A stretch of DNA of 7,439 nucleotides from positions 1 to 7,439 of the forward strand of contig CAZXWJ010000217.1 of the NCBI GenBank assembly GCA_964644375.1, given 5' to 3'. The stretch comes from CAYNYM01 sp964644375 (GTDB taxonomy: Bacteria > Desulfobacterota > DSM-4660 > Desulfatiglandales > HGW-15). Made by a program: the position numbers and the translations under genes. Below are positions 1 to 5,699 of this stretch, piece after piece; position 1 is the first letter of the stretch; each line of letters starts with the position of its first letter. The notes beneath the pieces are model-generated. The model ran no database searches. It worked only from the letters and a program-made list of their open reading frames with translations, and was not told the DNA's origin.

Positions 1-2
1 TC

Positions 3-905
3 CCCTTCAGGGATGTGGATCCCTTTACCGGGGACAAGGGATATATCGGAGGTGTCTTTGAACTCATCCAGGATCTCACGCCCCAATATGAATCCATCGT
101 AAAGTTCCAATTCCTGGTATTCGGTCTTTCCATCCTCATTATGGGACTCATATTTTTGGCGCTTCTTCTGATTGTTCATAAAGCGGAAAAGATGATCGAA
201 CAGCGTGCCAATGAAAGGCGGGAACTTCGGGATCAACTGCACCAGGCCGAACGTTTGGCGGCCTTGGGCGAAATGGTGGCCGGTGTATCCCATGAGATTA
301 AAAATCCTTTGGGCATCATTCGAAGCACGGCCGAATTGCTGGGGAGCATGCCGCATGCCGATGACACTCAAAAAAGGCTTTCCGGCGTGATCACGGAAGA
401 GTCGACCCGTTTGAATCAGATCGTCACGGAGTTCCTCGATTTCGCCCGTCCTCAGGTGCCGAACCTTCATCCATGCAATTTAACAGAGATCCTTCGTAAA
501 AATATCTCATTTCTCCAACCGGAACTGGAAAAGAACGCCATTTCAGTCAGCGACAATCTTAAAGACGATGCACTGGAACTCGTCGGCGACCGCGATCAAC
601 TCTACAGGGCCTTCCAGAATCTCCTTATCAATGCCCTGCAATCCATGCATCACGGAGGGGAGATAGGCATTCGCGTTGTAAAGGAAAAAGCGCGTTATGT
701 CGTCGACATACAAGACACGGGCGGCGGCATAGACCGAGAAAACCTCAGCAGGATCTTCGATCCCTTTTTCACGACCAAGGAAAGAGGAAGCGGCCTCGGA
801 CTCTCCATTGTGAGAAAGATCATTGAAGTCCATCATGGGTCGATTGATATTGAAAGCCCGGAGGGCGAGGGGACAAAAGTAACCGTCGGATTGCCGAAAA
901 AATGA
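3..905 (+). CDS. Sensor histidine kinase, NtrB/ZraS-like (5' end missing)
   Basis: This is the C-terminal part of a membrane sensor kinase that autophosphorylates on histidine and would pass the phosphate to the regulator encoded at 1046. The frame is open to the left edge, so the GTG at 15 is probably an internal Val and the true start lies upstream. Counting from that GTG: residues 1-28 look like the end of an extracytoplasmic sensor domain; about 31-54 is a hydrophobic membrane helix; about 56-80 is a charged linker helix. The HisKA dimerisation domain has its H-box around His93 (VSHEIKNPLG). The HATPase_c domain shows an N-box at 200-211 (FQNLLINALQSM), G1 at 234-239 (DTGGGI), F-box at 248-255 (FDPFFTTK) and G2 at 258-263 (GSGLGL). 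All catalytic motifs are intact. No PAS domain lies between membrane helix and HisKA. The ligand cannot be inferred because most of the sensor domain is outside the window. Confidence 0.95.
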   Translation, partial: PFRDVDPFTGDKGYIGGVFELIQDLTPQYESIVKFQFLVFGLSILIMGLIFLALLLIVHKAEKMIEQRANERRELRDQLHQAERLAALGEMVAGVSHEIKNPLGIIRSTAELLGSMPHADDTQKRLSGVITEESTRLNQIVTEFLDFARPQVPNLHPCNLTEILRKNISFLQPELEKNAISVSDNLKDDALELVGDRDQLYRAFQNLLINALQSMHHGGEIGIRVVKEKARYVVDIQDTGGGIDRENLSRIFDPFFTTKERGSGLGLSIVRKIIEVHHGSIDIESPEGEGTKVTVGLPKK

Positions 906-914
906 ACGTCCTTT

Positions 915-960
915 GGTCATGGCGGTTCCTTTTCGTTTTTGAAGAGTGACGGCCATGACC
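915..960. repeat. Inverted repeat in the kinase-regulator gap
   Basis: GGTCATGGC (915-923) and GCCATGACC (952-960) are perfect 9-bp inverted arms around a 28-base spacer, starting 10 bases after the kinase stop codon. In mRNA they would form a hairpin in the 140-base gap before the regulator gene. No T-tract follows, so it is not a standard intrinsic terminator. It could be an mRNA-stability or processing element, or a protein-binding dyad; the sequence does not decide. Confidence 0.5.
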
Positions 961-1045
961 CATCCATGGTGGGATGCATTTCAAAAAGCTGAACAGTTAT
1001 TTCTTAACGTCTTCCGGGAGAGACATAATCAAGAATGGATAGATC

Positions 1046-2410
1046 ATGGAAACCATCCTTATCGTAGATGACGAAAAAAACTACCTGGTCGTTCTGGAGG
1101 CCCTCCTGGGGCCCGAAGGGTACGAAACAAGAACGGCAAACAACGCCGCGGATGCCCTTCGCCTGATCCGGGAATCCGATCTGGATCTCATTATTACCGA
1201 TATGAAAATGCCGGGAATAAGCGGGATGGAACTCCTGGAAGAGACAAAAAAGGTCAATCCCGAAATTCCTATCATCATGATGACGGCTTACGGAACCATT
1301 GAGATGGCCGTCGAGGCCATGAGAAAACAGGCCTATGATTATATTACCAAGCCCTTTCGAAACGAAGAACTCAAGCTGACCGTTCGAAAGGCCCTTGAAG
1401 CCCACCGCCTGATCAAGGAAAACCGGCGGCTCAGTCAGGCGCTCCTGGAACGGTACAGTTACGGGAATATCATCGGCAAAAGCAAGCCCATGCTGGAGAT
1501 ATATGACCTGATCGACAAGGTGGCTCAGTCCAAAGTGACCGTTCTCATCACCGGTCCTTCCGGCACGGGTAAAGAACTCATTGCCAAGGCCATTCATTAC
1601 GAGAGCCCTCGAAAAGACCACCCCTTCATATCCATCAACTGCGGAGCACTGACCGAGACCCTTCTGGAAAGCGAGCTGTTCGGCCATGAGAAAGGGGCCT
1701 TTACGGGTGCAACGGCCATGAAGAAGGGTCGTTTTGAAATGGCGGACGGGGGGACGCTCTTTCTCGACGAGGTTGGCGATATGCCCCCATCCCTCCAGGT
1801 CAAGCTCCTCAGGGTGCTCCAGGAGATGGAATTTGAACGCGTGGGCGGGACCAAAACCATCAAGGTGGATGTACGCGTCCTATCCGCCTCGAACCGCAAT
1901 ATAAAAGAAGACGTGGCGGAAGGCATCTTTCGGGAAGATCTTTTCTACCGACTGAATGTCATTCACGTGACGCTTCCGTCCTTGAGCGAACGGACCGAGG
2001 ACATAAAGCTCCTGGTGAATCACTTTATTGAGAAATACCGAATGGATGAGGGTAAAGGACACCTTGAATTGAGTCCCGAGGCCTGGAAGGCCGTCTACAA
2101 CCATACCTGGCCGGGCAATGTCAGGGAGTTGGAGAACATCATCGAGAGGGCGGTCGTCCTGAACAGTGACGGTCTCATCACCGTGGATGACCTGCCGCCT
2201 GAATTTTCGAAAAGCGAGACTGAACTCGATGTGGAGAGGTTTATCCCAATGAACGCCCCACTCCAAAAAACCCTGGAAGAAATAGAAGAGAAAATGGTCC
2301 GACGGGCCTTGACGCAATGCAGTAATGTCCAGGCCCATGCGGCCGAACAACTCGCCATCACCAAGAGCCTGATTCAGCACAAGATCAAAAAGTACAACAT
2401 CGTGTTTTAG
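1046..2410 (+). CDS. NtrC-family sigma54-dependent response regulator
   Basis: A 454-residue activator of sigma54 RNA polymerase, the expected partner of the upstream kinase. The receiver domain (about 1-118) has the acidic pocket Asp8/Asp9, phospho-acceptor Asp52 (ITDMKMPG), Thr80 and Lys102. The AAA+ domain (about 140-370) has Walker A at 170-177 (GPSGTGKE), the sigma54-contacting GAFTGA loop at 217-222, Walker B at 235-242 (GGTLFLDE), the LFYRLNV segment with an arginine-finger residue, and WPGNVRELEN (sensor II). The C-terminal 45 or so residues are a Fis-type helix-turn-helix (AAEQLAITKSLIQHKIKKY). It is somewhat divergent: the usual LGI-R core reads LAI-K. The length is typical of the family. 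The ATG at 1046 begins the conserved receiver strand directly; only a weak GGAT stands at Shine-Dalgarno distance. NtrC-family domains are certain; which member (ZraR/HydG, AtoC or other) is not. A sigma54-type promoter about 190 bases downstream is its most obvious local target. Confidence 0.96.
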   Translation: METILIVDDEKNYLVVLEALLGPEGYETRTANNAADALRLIRESDLDLIITDMKMPGISGMELLEETKKVNPEIPIIMMTAYGTIEMAVEAMRKQAYDYITKPFRNEELKLTVRKALEAHRLIKENRRLSQALLERYSYGNIIGKSKPMLEIYDLIDKVAQSKVTVLITGPSGTGKELIAKAIHYESPRKDHPFISINCGALTETLLESELFGHEKGAFTGATAMKKGRFEMADGGTLFLDEVGDMPPSLQVKLLRVLQEMEFERVGGTKTIKVDVRVLSASNRNIKEDVAEGIFREDLFYRLNVIHVTLPSLSERTEDIKLLVNHFIEKYRMDEGKGHLELSPEAWKAVYNHTWPGNVRELENIIERAVVLNSDGLITVDDLPPEFSKSETELDVERFIPMNAPLQKTLEEIEEKMVRRALTQCSNVQAHAAEQLAITKSLIQHKIKKYNIVF

Positions 2411-2418
2411 CAGTCCAA

Positions 2419-2505
2419 AAACTTGTACCAAAGTTTAAGCAATATTATCAATCAATTAGCTCGAAGGACAGTATACGGTCCTGTTTCAGGTACAAGATAT
2501 TGTAC
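2419..2505. promoter_or_regulatory. Cluster of dyad sites, candidate upstream activator sequences
   Basis: Three dyads stand upstream of the sigma54-like promoter. The first is AAACTT-N6-AAGTTT (2419-2436). The second is AGGACAGTATACGGTCCT (2465-2482), palindromic except for one mismatched pair. The third is GTACAA-N4-TTGTAC (2490-2505), perfect. The word TTGTAC/GTACAA occurs three times (2423-2428, 2490-2495, 2500-2505), and CTTGTACC (2422-2429) is the exact inverse of GGTACAAG (2489-2496). The centres lie about 200, 155 and 130 bases before the predicted transcription start, the usual range for enhancers of NtrC-type activators. That the neighbouring regulator binds here is inference. The second dyad could instead be a weak hairpin in the regulator's 3' UTR. 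Confidence 0.45.
2446..2458 (+). promoter_or_regulatory. Possible IHF site
   Basis: TATCAATCAATTA matches the IHF consensus WATCAANNNNTTR at every defined position. It lies between the first and second dyads, so it could bend DNA between the distal dyad and the sigma54 promoter. The surrounding DNA is AT-rich, which makes a chance match more likely, and IHF sites usually lie nearer the promoter. Confidence 0.2.
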
Positions 2506-2600
2506 TTTCAGGAAAGAGATCTACTGAGATGGAATGGACATAAGGCATAAAAAAACATCGATTTCAAGTAGTTACAACTTTAAAAATGAAATTCACTCTT

Positions 2601-2617
2601 CTGGCAAGAATCTTGCT
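2601..2617 (+). promoter_or_regulatory. Sigma54 (-24/-12) promoter
   Basis: CTGGCAAGAATCTTGCT fits the sigma54 consensus YTGGCACGRNNNTTGCW with one mismatch (A for C at the seventh base). The invariant GG (2603-2604) and GC (2615-2616) are exactly 10 bases apart. Transcription should start about 12 bases after the GC, near 2628. The core GCAAGA-A-TCTTGC is also a perfect palindrome, so a repressor-type operator is an alternative reading. It faces away from the regulator gene into a short non-coding stretch that ends at a terminator. Confidence 0.65.
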
Positions 2618-2627
2618 AATTACTAAT

Positions 2628-2700
2628 AGCAAAACAGAAAAAAACTCTTTCCTTCTAAAGAAAAAGACCAACTTGCTCAGCACAGGTTGGTCTTTTTCGT
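2628..2700 (+). ncRNA. Candidate sigma54-dependent small RNA
   Basis: A transcript of roughly 70 nucleotides is predicted from two independent signals: the sigma54-like promoter at 2601-2617 and the rho-independent hairpin at 2661-2697. The interval contains no plausible reading frame. Its 5' half is A-rich and apparently unpaired. A pyrimidine run CTCTTTCCTTCT (2645-2656) there is complementary to purine-rich, Shine-Dalgarno-like sequences, as in seed regions of many bacterial antisense sRNAs. Its 3' half is the terminator hairpin with a 13-base loop that may hold a small inner stem (TGC-TCA-GCA). I do not recognise a known RNA family. The main alternative is that the promoter match is fortuitous and the hairpin only terminates the converging regulator and era transcripts. 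Confidence 0.4.
2661..2697. terminator. Bidirectional rho-independent terminator
   Basis: Perfect 12-bp arms AAAAAGACCAAC (2661-2672) and GTTGGTCTTTTT (2686-2697) surround a 13-base loop. The A5/T5 ends make it work on either strand. On the minus strand it begins 3 bases after the era stop codon; on the plus strand it would end the candidate sRNA and any read-through from the regulator gene. Confidence 0.9.
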
Positions 2701-3576
2701 TCAGTAGCCGAGCCTTTTCAGGGCCCTGGGATCTTTGCTCCAGTTTTTTTCCACACGGACCACGAGATCTAAAAAGGTATGGATACCAAAGAGCCTTTCG
2801 ATTTCTTTTCTTGCCGACTGCCCGATTTTTTTGATCATCTGCCCCTTGCGACCGATCAGGATGGCCTTTTGTGAATCGGATTCCACATGGATCTTCGCTG
2901 AAACTTTCATAAGCTTTTTCCCGGGGGTTTCCCTGACATCTTCGACCGTTACCGCCGAAGAATAGGGCAGTTCCCTTCGGCTGAAGAGGAATATCTTTTC
3001 CCGAATGATCTCGGCGATCAGAAAGGGTTCCGTCTGATCGGTATTCATGTCCAAAGGGAAAAAGGCAGGACCCGGGCTCAGCCTTGCCTTCAGTTCCCTT
3101 AACAGGGCCTGAACCCCATCTCCCGTCAGGGCGGAAACCGGAACGACGGCATCAAAGGGAAAACGCCTGCTGTAGGATTCGATGATAGGCAAAAGGGTCT
3201 CCGGGGGCACTTTGTCAATCTTGTTGATGACCAGCAGGGCGGTCTTCCCGGATTTTTGGAGCTCCCTGAAAATGATAGGCACCTCGGCACCCTCCGGATG
3301 GAGCACATCGATCATCACCGCAATGATATCCACTTCGGAAAAGACGGCCTGTGCCGAGGCCACCATGCTCCTGTGCAGAGGGGTCCGGGTCCGGTGGATA
3401 CCCGGGGTATCGATAAAGACCATCTGACACCCCTCACCGTGATAGACACCCAGGATGCGATTCCGCGTGGTCTGGGGCTTTGGCGATACAATAGCCACCT
3501 TGGTCCCCAGGAACCGGTTCAAGAGGGTCGATTTTCCCACATTCGGCGGCCCGACAATGGCGATGAATGCGGACAT
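2701..3576 (-). CDS. era: GTPase Era
   Basis: Era is an essential GTPase that binds 16S rRNA and helps mature the small ribosomal subunit. With the start at 3576 the protein has 291 residues. The GTPase domain shows G1 at 9-16 (GPPNVGKS), the effector/G2 segment at 34-39 (PQTTRN), G3 at 56-59 (DTPG), G4 at 118-121 (NKID) and G5 at 148-150 (SAL). The C-terminal KH domain has its GRKG loop at 242-245, and the protein ends in the W-S-K-D-P-R-ALKRLGY tail typical of Era. The frame can be extended to an ATG at 3618, but only an AGG abutting that codon precedes it. The internal ATG at 3576 has AGGA four bases upstream and gives the usual short lead into the G1 loop, so I prefer it. It is the last gene of the rnc operon, 88 bases after the radical SAM gene and immediately before the terminator. 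Confidence 0.97.
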   Translation of the reverse strand: MSAFIAIVGPPNVGKSTLLNRFLGTKVAIVSPKPQTTRNRILGVYHGEGCQMVFIDTPGIHRTRTPLHRSMVASAQAVFSEVDIIAVMIDVLHPEGAEVPIIFRELQKSGKTALLVINKIDKVPPETLLPIIESYSRRFPFDAVVPVSALTGDGVQALLRELKARLSPGPAFFPLDMNTDQTEPFLIAEIIREKIFLFSRRELPYSSAVTVEDVRETPGKKLMKVSAKIHVESDSQKAILIGRKGQMIKKIGQSARKEIERLFGIHTFLDLVVRVEKNWSKDPRALKRLGY

Positions 3577-3664
3577 ATAGTCCTGTTGAAAGGTATTTTT
3601 ATCCGATTGCAAAGTCATCCTAAAATGTCATGCCCTAAGACGGGCGATAAGATTTATAAAATTT

Positions 3665-4711
3665 TCAGTTGTCACAGGCATAGTCCACAGCGATCTTTCC
3701 CGGTTCAAGGGATTCATCCGGAACAACGCCCTCTACCACGGCACCTGTTTCGTCCTCTATGAATCGAAGACCGCGGTTTCGGTAGCCTCTTACCAGAGGA
3801 ATCTCGCGTGAGGGCGCGCGGAGTCTGATCTTTCGTACGCTGCCCTGTCCCGGTAGAAAAGACCTGATTTTTTCCTGATGTATCCTTGAACGGACCAAAA
3901 AGCCGAAGGCCCTGTGCCAGGGTCCCCCCAGGATCTGTCCCTCCTCCAGCAGTGTCGGGGAAGACATGAGGCCGATCCGGATAACGGGGATGCCACACCC
4001 TTCCAGCCGAATACAGCTTTTCACACAGATTCTGACGGCCTCCTCCAGCCCGAGAGGGTCGTATTTTTTCTCCAGGAACATATCGGCCATCTCCGTGTCT
4101 TTGATGACGACCGAGGGATACAGACGCGTCATGTCGGGTTGAAGTTCGACGACCCTCTCAACGGTCTCAAGAAATCTTTTCTCCGAATCTCCGGGAAGCC
4201 CGGGCATTAACTGGATGCCCACTCGAAAACCGCATTTTTTCAGAACACGAACCGCCTCAACCGTGTCCCGGGCGGTATGGCCCCGTTTACTCAGGCGAAG
4301 GACGTCGTCATTCATGGACTGGGCACCCAGTTCGACGGTTCTGACACAAAAACGGGAGAGAAGTTCCAGTGTTTCCGGATCCAAGGCATCCGGCCGTGTG
4401 GATATCCTGATGGATTGAAACAGGCCGCGATCGAGATAGGGTTTGACCGCTTCGAGGTATGTCGTCATCCTTGCTTTGGGCAAATTCGTGAACGTCCCTC
4501 CGTAAAAGGCGATCTCCCGGGATTTCGCCTTGTTGAAACGGGGCGACCTCACGGCCGTATCAATAATTTCACGGATTGTCGTAGACGCGACGACATGGGC
4601 GGGTTGAGAGGTAATGCGTTCCTGGTTGCAAAAAATGCACCGATGGGGACACCCCTGGTTCGGTATAAATATCGGTATAATTAGAGGTTTTCCTGCTCCT
4701 TTGCCAGACAA
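3665..4711 (-). CDS. Elp3-like radical SAM protein
   Basis: A 348-residue radical SAM enzyme. The 4Fe-4S motif is C-x3-C-x2-C at Cys21, Cys25 and Cys28 (GCPHRCIFCNQ), and the next strand carries AFYGGTFTNLP, the SAM-binding GGT(F) motif. Later conserved strands include STRPDAL, VELGAQSM and GIQLMPGLPGD. This pattern matches the Elp3/COG1243 branch of radical SAM proteins, but the GNAT acetyltransferase domain of true Elp3 is absent; a short C-terminal domain rich in Arg and Gly follows instead. Substrate unknown; an RNA modification would suit its place between RNase III and Era, but that is inference. It starts at a TTG codon 31 bases inside the end of rnc. AAAGGAGG lies 7 bases upstream, and the conserved N-terminal strand (LIIPIFIPNQGC) begins nine residues later, which supports this start. 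Confidence 0.9.
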   Translation of the reverse strand: MSGKGAGKPLIIPIFIPNQGCPHRCIFCNQERITSQPAHVVASTTIREIIDTAVRSPRFNKAKSREIAFYGGTFTNLPKARMTTYLEAVKPYLDRGLFQSIRISTRPDALDPETLELLSRFCVRTVELGAQSMNDDVLRLSKRGHTARDTVEAVRVLKKCGFRVGIQLMPGLPGDSEKRFLETVERVVELQPDMTRLYPSVVIKDTEMADMFLEKKYDPLGLEEAVRICVKSCIRLEGCGIPVIRIGLMSSPTLLEEGQILGGPWHRAFGFLVRSRIHQEKIRSFLPGQGSVRKIRLRAPSREIPLVRGYRNRGLRFIEDETGAVVEGVVPDESLEPGKIAVDYACDN

Positions 4712-5403
4712 AGAAAGACCTCCTTTGCTGCTCGTTGCTCCGCCTCCTTTTTGCTCCTTCCCTCGGCCTCCGCCCTGATATCTCCGTTCAGGCGCAAGGC
4801 CACCCGGAAGGTCTTCTCATGGGCGGGACCTCTTTCCTTCACGAGGAAATATTCCGGCCGTGTCTTGTAGTGGGCCTGCGTGTATTCCTGGAGAAGGCTC
4901 TTAAAATCATCCACATCCTCTTCAGAGTCGATTTTTCCCAACAGAGGGCTGAACAACTCATGAATGATGTTCCGTGTCCTCTCAAACCCCGCGTCCAGGT
5001 AAAGCGCTCCGAGCAGGGCCTCCATCGTGTTGCCGAGGATGCTCGGTTTTTCCCTTCCTCCGGTCAATTCCTCGCCCTTTCCCAAGTGGATCAATTCTCC
5101 CAATTGGAGAACCCGGGCCAACTGGCAGAGGGTTTTTTCATTCACGACGGATGCTCGAAATTTGGAGAGATCCCCTTCACGGGCCTCCGGGTACATCTCC
5201 ATCAGAATATGGCTGATGGCAAGATCGAGTACGGCGTCGCCGAGGAATTCGAGCCGCTCATTGTCCTGAACATCAAGTTCACCAATTTCATTAACATAGG
5301 AAGAATGGCGAAAGGCCTTTGCCAGCAGATTCATATGATTGAACCGATAGCCCAACTTTTCGCTTAATTCCCCCGGATCTCTGTTTTCAGCCAGCACGTC
5401 CAT
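4681..5403 (-). CDS. rnc: Ribonuclease III
   Basis: RNase III cleaves double-stranded RNA, including rRNA precursors and sRNA-mRNA duplexes. From ATG 5403 the protein has 240 residues, normal for the family. The catalytic domain carries the signature NERLEFLGD at 48-56, the REGDLS segment at 75-80, LGKGEE at 107-112 and the second catalytic helix ILGNTMEALLGALYLD starting at 122. A dsRNA-binding domain follows (about 168-236: DDFKSLLQEYTQ to KKEAEQRAAKEVFL). In the second helix the position of E. coli Asp114 is Asn125, while the essential Glu117 equivalent (Glu128) is kept. The frame extends to a TTG at 5478, but that extension overlaps a good sigma70-type promoter; ATG 5403 is preceded by GGGTGATC, which pairs with the 16S rRNA tail. 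First gene of the rnc - radical SAM - era operon. Confidence 0.95.
   Translation of the reverse strand: MDVLAENRDPGELSEKLGYRFNHMNLLAKAFRHSSYVNEIGELDVQDNERLEFLGDAVLDLAISHILMEMYPEAREGDLSKFRASVVNEKTLCQLARVLQLGELIHLGKGEELTGGREKPSILGNTMEALLGALYLDAGFERTRNIIHELFSPLLGKIDSEEDVDDFKSLLQEYTQAHYKTRPEYFLVKERGPAHEKTFRVALRLNGDIRAEAEGRSKKEAEQRAAKEVFLCLAKEQENL
4719..4726 (-). promoter_or_regulatory. Strong Shine-Dalgarno deciding a TTG start
   Basis: On the minus strand AAAGGAGG ends 7 bases before the TTG at 4711-4709. It lies within the last codons of rnc, so the radical SAM gene overlaps rnc by 31 bases and is probably translationally coupled to it. No in-frame ATG or GTG precedes the conserved CxxxCxxC segment closely enough to compete. 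Confidence 0.8.
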
Positions 5404-5448
5404 GATCACCCGGATTCCAATTTTATGTTCCGTAAGTATAAAATTTTT

Positions 5449-5478
5449 AATATAGAAATCACAAAGGTCTAAAGTCAA
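5449..5478 (-). promoter_or_regulatory. Sigma70-type promoter of the rnc operon
   Basis: On the minus strand TTGACT (5478-5473) and TATATT (5454-5449) form -35 and -10 boxes with an 18-base spacer, in AT-rich DNA. The start would be near 5442, giving a leader of about 40 bases to the rnc ATG at 5403. A second possible -10, TATACT (5440-5435), lacks a good -35 partner. Confidence 0.6.
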
Positions 5479-5524
5479 GCAAATCCTTATCCCTTAAATC
5501 CACTGTCTCATTCGCCTCTCCTTA

Positions 5525-5690
5525 CCGGCACCGGAAAATGGGGAAGGCTTTCTGATCACCTGCAAGGTAGTGGAGGCAAACGAGGAGTGCCGAGTGAGGC
5601 GTATGAGCTACTCGCCGCAACAAGGAGCGACCGGAAGCCATCCCGCGATGCGCGGGACAGAGGATGCCCGGTGGGTGGATCAGGGTGCCC
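5525..5690. repeat. GC-rich foldback element in the rnc-pyrR intergenic region
   Basis: This block is GC-rich and flanked sharply by AT-rich promoter DNA on both sides. Its ends are imperfect inverted repeats: GGCACC (5527-5532) with GGTGCC (5684-5689), and CTGATCACC (5552-5560) with GGTGGATCAG (5674-5683). Inside, GGGGAAGGCTTTC (5540-5552) pairs imperfectly with GGAAGCCATCCCG (5633-5645), and TCCCGCG-ATG-CGCGGGA (5641-5657) is a perfect 7-bp hairpin. The overall form suggests a dispersed intergenic repeat or small non-autonomous element. Copy number cannot be seen from one window. One frame stays open from 5498 to 5722 but its protein is not recognised. A structured RNA is an alternative. 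Confidence 0.4.
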
Positions 5691-5699
5691 TGTTTTCAA

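Noticed and set aside
906..1045. Sigma54 promoter in the kinase-regulator gap
   Set aside because: GG doublets near 968-973 have no GC exactly 10 bases downstream.
2586..2834. Plus-strand ORF of 82 codons starting just before the sigma54-like promoter
   Set aside because: It runs through the terminator hairpin and the antisense of era, its ATG lies upstream of the predicted transcription start, and the product is low-complexity Phe/Ser/Lys.
2701..3576. Pro instead of Arg in the Era G1 loop (GPPNVGKS)
   Set aside because: This position varies among Era proteins and the nucleotide-binding GxxxxGKS residues are all present.
3577..3618. Upstream ATG (3618) for era
   Set aside because: AGG directly abuts this ATG with no spacing, whereas ATG 3576 has a spaced AGGA and gives the usual Era N-terminus.
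3632..3645. Hairpin GCCC-N6-GGGC between the radical SAM gene and era as a terminator
   Set aside because: The stem is only 4 bp and is not followed by a T-tract in the direction of transcription.
5404..5478. N-terminal extension of rnc to a TTG at 5478
   Set aside because: The extension coincides with TTGACT/TATATT promoter boxes, and RNase III proteins normally begin near the ATG at 5403.
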